DNA of 22,684 nt from Actinomycetota bacterium (GTDB taxonomy: Bacteria > Actinomycetota > Thermoleophilia > UBA2241): positions 1-22,684 of the forward strand of contig PMKK01000034.1 in assembly GCA_003157715.1 (NCBI GenBank). The letters are read 5' to 3'. Under the pieces are notes generated by a model. That model had not been told where the DNA came from and ran no database searches. It saw nothing but the letters and a program-made list of their open reading frames with translations. Position numbers and translations under genes: made by a program. Positions 14,144 through 21,343 of this stretch are shown here, one piece after another; within the stretch, counting starts at the first letter, position 1, and the number at the start of each line of letters is the position of its first letter.

Positions 14144-15544
14144 TTACAGGTTGGTCAGGCTTGCCTCGTCGGCATCGTCGGTCAGCGCCCGGCGGGCGGC
14201 CTCGCTGAGCTCGCGATCGTAGACGTGAGTGGTCGCGAAGACGCGGTAGAGATGAGCCTTGGCGGGCACGAAGGCGAGGATGCCGGTCAGCAGCTCCTCT
14301 TCGACCTGGCCGCTGGCGGGATCGTAGACCGGAATGCGTTTGGGCCCCACCATGGGGTTGAGCGGCCGCGGGTCCTGCGAGGCGACGTCGCAGACGAACT
14401 GGATGTCGCGCAGGGCGCCGGGCAGGCGCTCGACGATACGTTCGTGGAACTGCCGGCTGCTCCACTCGCTGGCGCCGGGCGGCAGCGCGACGCGTTCGAT
14501 CGACTGCTCGTAGACCATGCGGTACTTCACGTCGCGATGGATGATGCGCTGCCACTCGTCGGCCAGGTGGCGGCGGCGCGGCGAGGAGCCCGGGTCGTCG
14601 AGCCAGCGCTCGACTTCGGTGAACAGCGACCACTCGCTGAGGTGACGGTAGGCGCGCAGATCGTCGAGCGGGCTCCTGGGCAGCACGACCGCCATGGTGT
14701 CGGCGAAGAACTCGCGCATGTGCAGGTCGATGGCGTGGCCGATGCGATGGAAGTAGACGTTCTCGTACATGTAGAAGCGCGCGTTGAGGAACGCCCGAAG
14801 GGCGTTCAGCGCGCGCTTGTGGAACGTCAGCCCGTCGGCCGAGCAGAAGCTGTAGTAGATGAGCCGCGGCACGTCGACCGCCGACAGCGAGACGCCGCAC
14901 ATGTAGGCGTCGCGGCGCACGTAGTCCATGTTGTCGGCGGTCACCGCGCCCGACAGCACGGACAGCAGCAGCGAGACCCAGCGCGGCACCGGCCCGAGCC
15001 CGGTGTCGCGGGCGCGGATCAAGAAGGCGACGTGCACCGGGTCGACCTGCTCGCCGGGGGCGAAGCTCCCGTGCGGCGAGCGCGTCAGGCCGCGCAGCAG
15101 CTCGCCCAGTTCGTTGACGATGAGGTGCTGCGAGATCTGTTCGTGGTCGAGCCCGAACCTGGGGTGCAGGTACTGGTCGTCGAAGAAGTGGCCGAAGGGG
15201 CCGTGGCCGACGTCGTGCAGCAGCCCGGCCATGCGCAAGGTCTCTTCGACCAGCGGCCGCGAGGGCGTGTCGGGCGCTTCGGCAGCCAGCGTGTCGTAGA
15301 GGTGCTCGGCGAACTCGCCGGCCAGATGCATGACGCCCAGGCTGTGGGCGAAGCGGCTGTGCTCGGCCGTCGGAAACACCCACCACGAGCTCTGGAGCTG
15401 GTGGATGCGCTTGAGACGCTGCACCCACGGATCGTCGATCACCGTCGCCTCGGCGACCTCGTTCTCATCGCGCGGCACGGTGATGCGCAGGTAGCCGTAG
15501 AGGGGGTCGGCAATGAGGTGGATCTCGTCGTACGGCAGGACCAT
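14144..15544 (-). CDS. HD-domain phosphohydrolase (dNTPase/SAMHD1-like)
   Basis: This cytoplasmic metal-dependent phosphohydrolase belongs to the HD superfamily. It is closest in layout to deoxynucleoside triphosphate triphosphohydrolases, which split dNTPs to nucleoside plus triphosphate. The start DEIHLIADPLYGYLRIT fits the family's opening. Metal-binding residues are H67 in SRFAHSLGV, the H110-D111 pair in LLHDVGHGPFGH, and D204 in TADNMDYVRRDA, which also matches the family's DxxxxDYxxRD motif. At 466 aa the length is normal. ATG 15544 has no ribosome-binding site but TGG-TATGTT ends 6 nt upstream. Sequence alone cannot settle whether the substrate is dNTP, a cyclic nucleotide or something else. 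It lies downstream of the GT4 gene but has its own promoter. Confidence 0.9.
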   Translation of the reverse strand: MVLPYDEIHLIADPLYGYLRITVPRDENEVAEATVIDDPWVQRLKRIHQLQSSWWVFPTAEHSRFAHSLGVMHLAGEFAEHLYDTLAAEAPDTPSRPLVEETLRMAGLLHDVGHGPFGHFFDDQYLHPRFGLDHEQISQHLIVNELGELLRGLTRSPHGSFAPGEQVDPVHVAFLIRARDTGLGPVPRWVSLLLSVLSGAVTADNMDYVRRDAYMCGVSLSAVDVPRLIYYSFCSADGLTFHKRALNALRAFLNARFYMYENVYFHRIGHAIDLHMREFFADTMAVVLPRSPLDDLRAYRHLSEWSLFTEVERWLDDPGSSPRRRHLADEWQRIIHRDVKYRMVYEQSIERVALPPGASEWSSRQFHERIVERLPGALRDIQFVCDVASQDPRPLNPMVGPKRIPVYDPASGQVEEELLTGILAFVPAKAHLYRVFATTHVYDRELSEAARRALTDDADEASLTNL

Positions 15545-15550
15545 GACGCA

Positions 15551-15556
15551 AACATA
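15551..15556 (-). promoter_or_regulatory. Extended -10 box of the HD-domain gene (leaderless)
   Basis: On the minus strand TGG-TATGTT ends 6 nt before ATG 15544, so the transcript should start at or beside the start codon. Confidence 0.6.
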
Positions 15557-15630
15557 CCACCTGGGCGTGACGGCCCGCTCAGGCGAGACGTCGCCGCGCC
15601 ACGTTTTGGGCTCAGGTCACGCGGGTCGTC

Positions 15631-15728
15631 GTCGCAGCGCCAGCGTCGCAGCACCAGCGTCGCAGCGCCAGCGTCGCAGCGCCAGCGTCGCAGCGCCCCC
15701 GTCGCAGGGCCCGCGTCGCAGCGCCCGG
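15631..15728. repeat. 14-bp tandem repeat, seven units
   Basis: GTCGCAGCGCCAGC-type units start at 15631, 15645, 15659, 15673, 15687, 15701 and 15715. The first four are nearly identical; the last three have drifted. The array ends two bases from the GT4 stop codon and lies upstream of the HD-gene promoter. There are no unique spacers. Confidence 0.95.
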
Positions 15729-15730
15729 CC

Positions 15731-16807
15731 TCAGCCGACCAGCGGTCCCGGCAGGCTGCCGGTGACCCAGCTTGGACCCTCGTCGAGGAGGTCGCGGTAA
15801 GCGCGCTCGTGGGCCTCGACGAACCGCTCCACGCCGAAGCGCTCCTCGGCGGCACGCCGGCATTCGGCCGGGTCGATCTCGTCGATGTGGCGCACGGCCT
15901 CGACCATCTCGTCGACGTCGTCGACGATGAAGCCGGTGCGACCGTGCTCGATCACTTCGGGCACGGAGCCTTTGCGGAAGGCCACCACCGGCGTGCCGGC
16001 GGCCATCGACTCGATCATCACGAGACCGAACGGCTCCGGCCACTGGATGGGAAACAGCGTGCACTTGGCGCGGCGGTACAGCTCGTCCTTGGTCTGCATG
16101 TCGACCTCGCCGCGAAAGTAGATGCGGTCCGACAGGAACGGCTCGACCATCTCGGTGTAGTAGTCGTGCTCCGCCTTCTCGTTGAGCTTGCCGGCCAGGA
16201 TCAGCTTGCTCTCAAGCCGGCGCGCCACCTCGATCGCGTTGTGAGCCCCCTTGTCGGCGATCATGCGGCCGATGAAGAGAAGATAGTCGCTCTTCTCGGC
16301 CGAGTAGGGACGCGCTTCGATGTCGATCGCGTTGGGGATGGTGGCCACGAACTGCAACTCCGGCAGGCCCCCGCGCTGGTACTCGGAGATGGCGATGAAG
16401 CGCAGCCCGTGACGCATGCTGGAAAGGACTTCCTGGGTCAGGGGGTCGGCGGGCCCGTGCAGGGTGGCGACCACCGGCGTGCCCACGAGGCGGTGAACCA
16501 GAGCGCCCATGGCGCGGGAGGCAAGGCCGTCGTGGTCGTGAATGACGTCGAAGTCGCGGGCCTGCGAATAGGCTTCGAGGCCGTGGATGATCTCGATGTG
16601 GCCGCTGGTCGCGATCTTCTCGCTCGGGGCGCGGCCGTAGACGAACGACAGCCGCGCCAGTGTCTCGGAATCGCCGCTCGCGAACAGGGTCACGTCGTGG
16701 CCGCGGGCGACGAGGCCTTCGGTCAGCAGGTGGACGACGAGCTCAATGCCGCCGTAGCCCTTGGGGGGCAGCGGAAACCAGGGCGGGGCGATCATGCCGA
16801 TCCTCAT
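15731..16807 (-). CDS. GT4-family glycosyltransferase
   Basis: This 358-aa retaining glycosyltransferase has the GT-B fold and would transfer a sugar from a nucleotide donor to an envelope glycan or glycolipid on the cytoplasmic face. The N-terminal domain opens with MRIGMIAPPWFPLPPKGYGG and the glycine-rich acceptor loop GGIELVVHLLTEGLVARGHDV. The C-terminal donor domain has DYLLFIGRMIADKGAHNAIEVARRL and the GT4 Ex7E motif in EPFGLVMIESMAAGTPVVAF, followed by GSVPEVIEHGRTGFIVDD. ATG 16807 was chosen because AGGAGG lies eight bases upstream and the protein then begins at its first strand; longer versions add only low-complexity sequence. Donor and acceptor are not predictable. Confidence 0.93.
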   Translation of the reverse strand: MRIGMIAPPWFPLPPKGYGGIELVVHLLTEGLVARGHDVTLFASGDSETLARLSFVYGRAPSEKIATSGHIEIIHGLEAYSQARDFDVIHDHDGLASRAMGALVHRLVGTPVVATLHGPADPLTQEVLSSMRHGLRFIAISEYQRGGLPELQFVATIPNAIDIEARPYSAEKSDYLLFIGRMIADKGAHNAIEVARRLESKLILAGKLNEKAEHDYYTEMVEPFLSDRIYFRGEVDMQTKDELYRRAKCTLFPIQWPEPFGLVMIESMAAGTPVVAFRKGSVPEVIEHGRTGFIVDDVDEMVEAVRHIDEIDPAECRRAAEERFGVERFVEAHERAYRDLLDEGPSWVTGSLPGPLVG

Positions 16808-17019
16808 GTGACGTGCCTCCTGGGCGATCAGATGTGCGCGTGCGGTGCTTGCGCGGTGCGATGCAGCTTGCGAGCGGCGCGCGTCACGGGGTGCGGGCGG
16901 CGCGTTCCGCGATGTACGGACAGCGCCGCGCGCCTCGCCCACGCGCGGTGCTCGAACTGTTCCCGGGCGCGGCGAGACAACAAACGTGTCCGCCGCCGAC
17001 CGTGCTATCGTACCGGCCG
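16808..17019. other. Divergent intergenic region between GT4 and PHP genes
   Basis: This 212-bp GC-rich stretch contains the GT4 ribosome-binding site (AGGAGG, minus strand) and the PHP -10 box. I see no gene or tandem array. No clear promoter for the GT4 gene could be picked out. Confidence 0.5.
17006..17011 (+). promoter_or_regulatory. Extended -10 box of the PHP gene (leaderless)
   Basis: TGC-TATCGT ends 8 nt before ATG 17020; no ribosome-binding site lies between. Confidence 0.6.
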
Positions 17020-17919
17020 ATGATCGATCTTCACGCGCACACGACGTACTCGGACGGCACGTTTTCGCCGCGCGGGCTCGTGGAGCTCGCCGCGCAGGTC
17101 GGATTGAGCGCGGTGGCCGTCACCGACCACGATTCCATCGACGGCGTCGCCGAGGCCGCGGCGGCCGGCGGCGAGCTCGGCGTCGAGGTCGTGGCGGGAG
17201 TCGAGATCAACCTGTTCCACGATCAGCTCACGGTCGACCTGCTCGGCTACTTCCCCGGTGGGCCGCCCGGCGCCTCGCGATCCGGCGGCGAGCTGCGCAC
17301 GGCGCTCATCGAGCTGCGCCGGGCCCGCGACGAGCGCAACGCGCGGATCCTCGAACGGCTGGCCGGGCTCGGCTATCCGATCGCGCCCGAAGAGCTCGCC
17401 GCCATCGCCGGCGGTGGCGCCGTGGGCCGGCCGCACATCGGCGAAGCCATGCGCCGGCGCGGCTATGTCGGCTCCATCACCGAGGCCTTCGAGCGCTTTC
17501 TCGCGCGCGGCGCGCCGGCCTGGGTCGACCGCCGGCGTCTCACGCTGAGCGAAGCCGTCCGCCTCGTGGCGCGGGCCGACGGCCTCGCCGTCATCGCCCA
17601 CCCCGGCATCATCCGCACCGATGCGGCGGGCCTCGCTCGCCTCGTCGGCGAGGCCCGCCGCTGCGGCGTCGACGGTCTCGAGTGCTTCTATCCCGAACAC
17701 GACGAGCAGATGGTGGCGCGCTGCCTCGTCCTGGCGGCCACCAACGACCTCGTGCCGACCGGCGGCTCGGACTTTCACGGCGAGACCAAACCCGGCGTGC
17801 GGCTCGGTCAAGCCAGCGGCGGCCGGCCCGTGCCCGACGCGGTCCTCGCCGGCCTCAAGGCGCGCTGGGCCCAACGGCACGCCGCCCGCGCCGCGGGGAC
17901 GCCCCAGCCGGAGTGCTGA
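17020..17919 (+). CDS. PHP-domain phosphoesterase (nucleoside 3',5'-bisphosphate phosphatase/RNase AM-like)
   Basis: This 299-aa cytoplasmic enzyme has a polymerase-and-histidinol-phosphatase (PHP) domain with a trinuclear metal site. Its layout fits the YciV/RnmV group, which dephosphorylates 3',5'-bisphosphonucleotides and trims short 5' RNA ends. Metal-ligand motifs are intact: MIDLHAHTTYSDGT (H5, H7, D12), AVTDHDSIDG, the EIN segment near 65, LAVIAHPGI, and GGSDFHGE near the end. The central insertion domain (AIAGGGAVGRPHIGEAMRRRGYV) is typical of the group. GGPPGASRSGGE is a small family-untypical loop. ATG 17020 fits the conserved start exactly, and a TATCGT box 8 nt upstream predicts a leaderless mRNA. 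It converges with the DedA gene. Confidence 0.93.
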   Translation: MIDLHAHTTYSDGTFSPRGLVELAAQVGLSAVAVTDHDSIDGVAEAAAAGGELGVEVVAGVEINLFHDQLTVDLLGYFPGGPPGASRSGGELRTALIELRRARDERNARILERLAGLGYPIAPEELAAIAGGGAVGRPHIGEAMRRRGYVGSITEAFERFLARGAPAWVDRRRLTLSEAVRLVARADGLAVIAHPGIIRTDAAGLARLVGEARRCGVDGLECFYPEHDEQMVARCLVLAATNDLVPTGGSDFHGETKPGVRLGQASGGRPVPDAVLAGLKARWAQRHAARAAGTPQPEC

Positions 17920-17995
17920 TCTGGCGGGCGCCGCGGTCGGCCTGCCGGGCGGCACCACGTCTCGTACCGCAAGTCGCGCCGGCTAGCCGCGGCTG

Positions 17996-18745
17996 CTAGT
18001 TGCGCCGCTCCGCCTCGCGCTGCGCCTTGCGGGCGGCGCGACGCTCCTCGAACGCGGCGCGTTCCACGCGGATGGCATCCTCGGCGGCCTCGACCTGCAC
18101 GCGGTTCTCGGCGCGCTTCTGCATGCGGTTGATGAAGATCGCCACGGCCACCCCGACGCAGATGGCCAGCACCCAGGCGAGCACGCCGAAGACCGAGCTG
18201 ATGCGCGCCACGCTGGCGGCGAAGACGTAGGCCAGCAAGCTCATCGTGGTCGCCCAGGCCAGGCCCCCGAGAGCGTTCCAGAAGAAGAACTGCCGCCAGT
18301 GCATGCGTGAGGCGCCGGCAAACAGCGCCGCCCAGACGCGCAGAAAGATCACCCAGCGGCCGAAGAACACCGTCTTGGGCCCGTGGCGCGCGAAGAAGCT
18401 GTCGAGGATGGCGATCTGGCGGTCCTTGACGTGCAGGATCTGGCCGTAACGCAGCAGCAGCGGACGGCCGCCCCGACGCCCGACAATGTAGCCCAGGTTG
18501 TCGCCGATGATGGCCGCCGACGCGCCGACCAGGATCACCAGAGGCAGAAAGAGGATGCCGCGCGCGGCGGCCAGTCCACCGGCCAGCAGGACGGTCTCGC
18601 CGGGCAGCGGAATGCCGGCGCTCTCGCCGAGGATCGGAAAGAAGATGATCAGGTAGCCGTAGTGGCGAAAGGCCGTCTCGACGTTGTTCAGGATGTTGCC
18701 GAAGAACGAGACGTGCAGCGCCAGCGTGATGATGAGCGAATGCAT
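17996..18745 (-). CDS. DedA-family membrane protein with charged C-terminal tail
   Basis: DedA (VTT-domain) proteins are inner-membrane proteins involved in membrane homeostasis, several acting as lipid-carrier flippases such as for undecaprenyl phosphate. The 249-aa protein shows GESAGIPLPGETVLLAGGLAA (about 40-60), the GDNLGYIVGRRGG block (about 81-93) and FFGRWVIFLRVWAALFAGASRMHWRQFFFWNALGG (about 127-161), all family hallmarks. A final span follows at about 185-205. Residues about 208-249 are a highly charged, probably helical tail (VERAAFEERRAARKAQREAERRN) not required by the family. ATG 18745 was preferred over ATG 18763 because a TGG-TATCCT extended -10 ends 8 nt upstream of 18745 and overlaps the earlier codon. 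Confidence 0.92.
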   Translation of the reverse strand: MHSLIITLALHVSFFGNILNNVETAFRHYGYLIIFFPILGESAGIPLPGETVLLAGGLAAARGILFLPLVILVGASAAIIGDNLGYIVGRRGGRPLLLRYGQILHVKDRQIAILDSFFARHGPKTVFFGRWVIFLRVWAALFAGASRMHWRQFFFWNALGGLAWATTMSLLAYVFAASVARISSVFGVLAWVLAICVGVAVAIFINRMQKRAENRVQVEAAEDAIRVERAAFEERRAARKAQREAERRN

Positions 18746-18753
18746 CCCTGCGA

Positions 18754-18759
18754 AGGATA
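18754..18759 (-). promoter_or_regulatory. Extended -10 box of the DedA gene (leaderless)
   Basis: On the minus strand TGG-TATCCT ends 8 nt before ATG 18745. Its position argues against the ATG at 18763. Confidence 0.55.
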
Positions 18760-18762
18760 CCA

Positions 18763-18855
18763 TCGCGGCGGTGCGGGGCTACCGTCGCGGCGCGTGGGGC
18801 TGACGTCGCGGCGGCGCGGGGCTGACATCGCGGCGGCGCGGGGACAGCGTCGCGG
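18763..18855. repeat. About 22-bp tandem repeat in the divergent DedA/CsoR promoter region
   Basis: TCGCGG recurs at 18763, 18785, 18806, 18828 and 18850 (periods 22, 21, 22, 22), with units like TCGCGGCGGCGCGGGGCTGA. The array occupies most of the space between the two divergent genes and abuts the DedA -10 box. Confidence 0.85.
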
Positions 18856-18901
18856 CACTCTCGCGAACGCCTGGGCGGTTTTCGCGGAGTACCCCCTCCG
18901 G

Positions 18902-18907
18902 TATACT
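18902..18907 (+). promoter_or_regulatory. -10 box of the CsoR-like operon (leaderless)
   Basis: TATACT, close to consensus, ends 6 nt before GTG 18914. It is preceded by CGG rather than TGN. If CsoR-type autoregulation applies, the operator would lie around this box, but no clear G-tract inverted repeat was identified. Confidence 0.6.
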
Positions 18908-18913
18908 GGACCC

Positions 18914-19276
18914 GTGAGTAAACCTGCGCCACACTCCGCGCCACACGCCGCCCCACAGCCTGCGTCGCCGCCTGCACAGCCGCCCGACGCCGACGTCGAG
19001 AAGGTCGTCAACCGGCTCAAGCGCATCGAAGGCCAGGCCCGCGGCCTGCAGCGCATGGTCGCCGGCAGCGCGCCCTGCGAAGACATCCTGACACAGCTAT
19101 CGGCCACCCGCGCGGCGCTCGACCGCGTCGGCATCCTGCTCATCACCCACAAGGTGCGCGAGTGCCTGCAAGACGATGGCGACGCGTCGTCCGAAGCGGC
19201 CGTCGAGCGCGCCCTGGAGACGTTCCAGCGCTACGCCCAGCACCTGCGGACACCCCCCGACGCCGACCGGCCTTAG
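18914..19276 (+). CDS. CsoR/FrmR/RcnR-family repressor with a C-K-C sensor pattern
   Basis: This 120-aa all-helical repressor belongs to the family that senses metals, formaldehyde or persulfides and usually represses its own operon. Residues 1-25 are a Pro/Ala-rich extension. The core VVNRLKRIEGQARGLQRMV is the DNA-binding helix of the family. Sensor positions are C55 (APCEDILTQ) and C84 (VREC), spaced 29 residues as in CsoR and CstR. The position of the copper-ligand His of CsoR (25 after the first Cys) is Lys80, with His79 next to it. A canonical C-H-C copper site is therefore not present, and a persulfide-sensing (CstR-like) or other role is possible. GTG 18914 sits 6 nt after TATACT. It is followed 14 nt later by the methyltransferase gene. 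Confidence 0.9.
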   Translation: MSKPAPHSAPHAAPQPASPPAQPPDADVEKVVNRLKRIEGQARGLQRMVAGSAPCEDILTQLSATRAALDRVGILLITHKVRECLQDDGDASSEAAVERALETFQRYAQHLRTPPDADRP

Positions 19277-19290
19277 GCCCGCGGCGACCG

Positions 19291-20007
19291 ATGGGTCACA
19301 AGTTCGATCCCAAGAACGTCGCCCGCCTCGACGATCCGGCGCGGCTCGACTACCAGCCGGTCGGCGACGTACTGGGCCTGCTCGAGTTGACCGGCGACGA
19401 GACCGTCGTCGACTACGGCGCCGGCGTGGGCTATCTCACTTTGCCGCTGGCGGCCGCGCTGCCGCGCGGCCGCGTCGTCGCCGTCGACATGAGCGCCGAG
19501 CTTCTGGCGGAGCTAGGCAAGCGCTTGCACGGACGGGCGAGCAGAGGCTCGACGCGAGTGAGTGATGGCGCGATCCGGACGAACGAGGTCGCGGGCGGCG
19601 CGGCCGACGGCGCGAGCGAAGGCACGGGCGAGGGTGCCGGCACGGGCGCGGCCGAAGCCGCGGGCGCGGCCGGCGGCAGAGTCGAGCTCGTCCACACCGC
19701 CGACAACCTGGTGCCGCTGCCCGCCGGCTCAGCCGACGCGATCGTCGCCGTCAACCTCTGGCATGAGATCTACGACGAGCCGGCGGCGCTGCACGAGCTG
19801 CGCCGGCTGCTCGCGCCCGGCGGGCGCCTGGCGATCGTCGACTGGGCCACCGTCGAGCGGCCGATCGGGCCTGCCGGCGACCACGTGCTGAGCCTGGACC
19901 AGGCGCTCGAAGTGACCGGGGGCATGGGGCTGGCCGCCACCGCGGTCCACCCGGCGGGCTCGCTGTTTCCGTACCACTACGCGATCGTCGCCCGGCCGCG
20001 GGCTTAG
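19291..20007 (+). CDS. Class I SAM-dependent methyltransferase with low-complexity insert
   Basis: The start MGHKFDPKNVARLDDPARLDYQ matches a widespread family of small methyltransferases of unknown substrate. Motif I is VVDYGAGVGYLTLPLA (about 39-54), VVAVDMSAELLAEL follows (about 62-75), and the IVAVNLWHEIYDEP block with LLAPGGRLAIVDW completes the Rossmann-like fold. Residues about 81-129 are an Ala/Gly/Glu/Thr-rich insert of roughly 50 aa between the second strand and VELVHTADN, where the family normally has only a short loop; it looks like an expanded surface loop. ATG 19291 is 14 nt after the repressor stop, so the genes are co-transcribed. A role linked to what the repressor senses is inference only. 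Confidence 0.9.
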   Translation: MGHKFDPKNVARLDDPARLDYQPVGDVLGLLELTGDETVVDYGAGVGYLTLPLAAALPRGRVVAVDMSAELLAELGKRLHGRASRGSTRVSDGAIRTNEVAGGAADGASEGTGEGAGTGAAEAAGAAGGRVELVHTADNLVPLPAGSADAIVAVNLWHEIYDEPAALHELRRLLAPGGRLAIVDWATVERPIGPAGDHVLSLDQALEVTGGMGLAATAVHPAGSLFPYHYAIVARPRA

Positions 20008-20040
20008 GGCCCGGAAGTCGGGCGTCAGGAGGCACGCTGC

Positions 20041-21174
20041 ATGACGCCCTCGCTGGTCAGCCACGTCAAGGCAGAGTACGGCCCCGAGTTGCCGGCGGCC
20101 CTGGAGCGCGCCTGCGAACCCTTCGGGGGATTCGGCGCCCTCGTTCGCCCGGGTGAGCGCATCGGCGTCAAGGTCAACCTGTTGCGCGCGGCAGCGCCCG
20201 AGAAGGTCGTCACGACCCACCCCGAGACGCTGCGTGCCGTGCTGCGCGCCCTCAAGACGGCCGGCGCCACGCCATTCGTCGGCGACAGCCCCGGCGGCCC
20301 CGGCCGCGAGCGCCTGGTGCGACGCGCCTACGAGATGAGCGGCATGGCGACGGTCTGCCGCGAAGAGGATGTCGAGCTGCTGGTGCCCGACCTCGACGTG
20401 GTCGAGTTCGCGACGCCCGGCGGGCGCCTGTTTCGCAGCTTCCCGGTCGGCCGCTGCTGGACCGAAGCCGACGGCATCGTGCAGGTCGGGCCGCTCAAGA
20501 CGCACGGCCTGATGCGCCTTACCGGCGCCGTCAAGCTCACCTTCGGCTGCGTCACCGGCCTGCGTAAGGGACAGCTCCATGTGCGCGCCAGCGAGCGTTC
20601 CGACTTTGCCGACATGCTGCTCGACCTGCACCTGGCCCTGGCGCCGCGTCTCACCGTGATCGACGCCGTCGTCGCCATGCAGGGCAAGGGGCCGGGCAAC
20701 GGCACGCCGCGCGCCATGGGCTCCCTGTTTGCCGCGACCGACGGCAGCGCACTCGACGCGGCGCTCGCCGACCTGACGGTCCACGAGCGCCGCTCGATCT
20801 ACACGCTGGCCGCCGCCGAGCGGCGCGGACTGATCGACCTTGGCGATCCTTACCATCTGGCGGGCGATCCCATCGTGCCCGACCGCGGCTTTCAGCACGC
20901 GCCGCGCGATGCTCAGGACCGCTTGCCGCCGGCCTTTCGTCGCGTCGCTCGCGGCCTGCTCACCTCGCGACCGCGACTCGTCTCCGAGCAGGCCTGCACC
21001 CGTTGCGGCGACTGCGCCCAGATCTGCGGCGCGAGCGCGATCACCCTGGCGCCGACGCCGGTCTACGACAACGACAAGTGCGTGCGCTGCTACGCCTGCA
21101 CCGAGATCTGTCCGACGGCCGCCATTCAGGACGTCAGCCCGCTCACGCTGCGCCTGTTCAGGGTGCGCCACTAG
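20041..21174 (+). CDS. DUF362 protein with two C-terminal [4Fe-4S] ferredoxin clusters
   Basis: This 377-aa cytoplasmic protein joins a DUF362 domain to a bacterial-type ferredoxin domain. DUF362 is seen in GVKVNLLRAAAPEKVVTTHPETLRAVL, TPFVGDSPGG, GIVQVGPLKTHGLMRLTGAVK and LTVIDAVVAMQGKGPGNGTPR. Its biochemical activity is not established. The ferredoxin part has two complete CxxCxxCxxxC motifs: C319, C322, C325, C329 and C347, C350, C353, C357, the second followed by Pro. An electron-transfer role in an oxygen-sensitive pathway is likely. ATG 20041 has AGGAGG eight bases upstream and lies 33 nt after the methyltransferase stop, so it is the last gene of the three-gene operon. The organism probably has anaerobic or microaerobic metabolism. 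Confidence 0.92.
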   Translation: MTPSLVSHVKAEYGPELPAALERACEPFGGFGALVRPGERIGVKVNLLRAAAPEKVVTTHPETLRAVLRALKTAGATPFVGDSPGGPGRERLVRRAYEMSGMATVCREEDVELLVPDLDVVEFATPGGRLFRSFPVGRCWTEADGIVQVGPLKTHGLMRLTGAVKLTFGCVTGLRKGQLHVRASERSDFADMLLDLHLALAPRLTVIDAVVAMQGKGPGNGTPRAMGSLFAATDGSALDAALADLTVHERRSIYTLAAAERRGLIDLGDPYHLAGDPIVPDRGFQHAPRDAQDRLPPAFRRVARGLLTSRPRLVSEQACTRCGDCAQICGASAITLAPTPVYDNDKCVRCYACTEICPTAAIQDVSPLTLRLFRVRH

Positions 21175-21201
21175 GCGTGCGACGTAGTCACACCGGCCTG
21201 A

Positions 21202-21227
21202 GCGGCGACGACGAAGTCGCTCGCCGC
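21202..21227. terminator. Possible hairpin between convergent genes
   Basis: GCGGCGACGAC (21202-21212) pairs with GTCG-C-TCGCCGC (21216-21227) around a GAA loop, with one bulged C. It lies 27 bp after the DUF362 stop. There is no T-tract, so it would be a non-canonical terminator or 3'-end stabiliser. Confidence 0.4.
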
Positions 21228-21343
21228 CACTAGCGGTCGGGCTCCTTTGGCCGCGGGCCTTGGGTTGCTGATCGCGAGCCCTGGGTCGCTGATCGCGAGC
21301 CCTGGGTCGCGGGCGACGCCAAGACGCCCGCCCGCTAGTGGCG
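21225..21343. repeat. 12-bp inverted repeat flanking a tandem array at convergent gene ends
   Basis: CGCCACTAGCGG at 21225-21236 is matched by its exact reverse complement at 21332-21343. The right copy contains the stop codon of the minus-strand gene. A related GCGCCACTAG forms the end of the DUF362 gene at 21166-21175. Confidence 0.8.
21261..21312. repeat. 21-bp tandem repeat in the convergent gap
   Basis: TGGGTYGC starts at 21261, 21282 and 21303, an exact 21-bp period; the first two units share the core CTGATCGCGAGCCC. The third is partial. It sits inside the 160-bp space between the convergent stop codons. Confidence 0.9.

Noticed and set aside
15631..15728. CRISPR-like array
   Set aside because: The 14-bp units are contiguous with no unique spacers and no cas genes are present; it is a simple tandem repeat.
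14045..17023. 992-codon plus-strand open frame
   Set aside because: It is antisense to the HD-domain and glycosyltransferase genes, both of which have full catalytic motifs on the minus strand.
18746..18763. Earlier ATG for the DedA gene at 18763
   Set aside because: This codon overlaps the TGGTATCCT promoter box; ATG 18745 lies 8 nt after the box, matching other genes in the window.
19729..21171. 480-codon minus-strand open frame
   Set aside because: It is antisense to the methyltransferase and DUF362 genes, whose motifs and ribosome-binding sites are clear.
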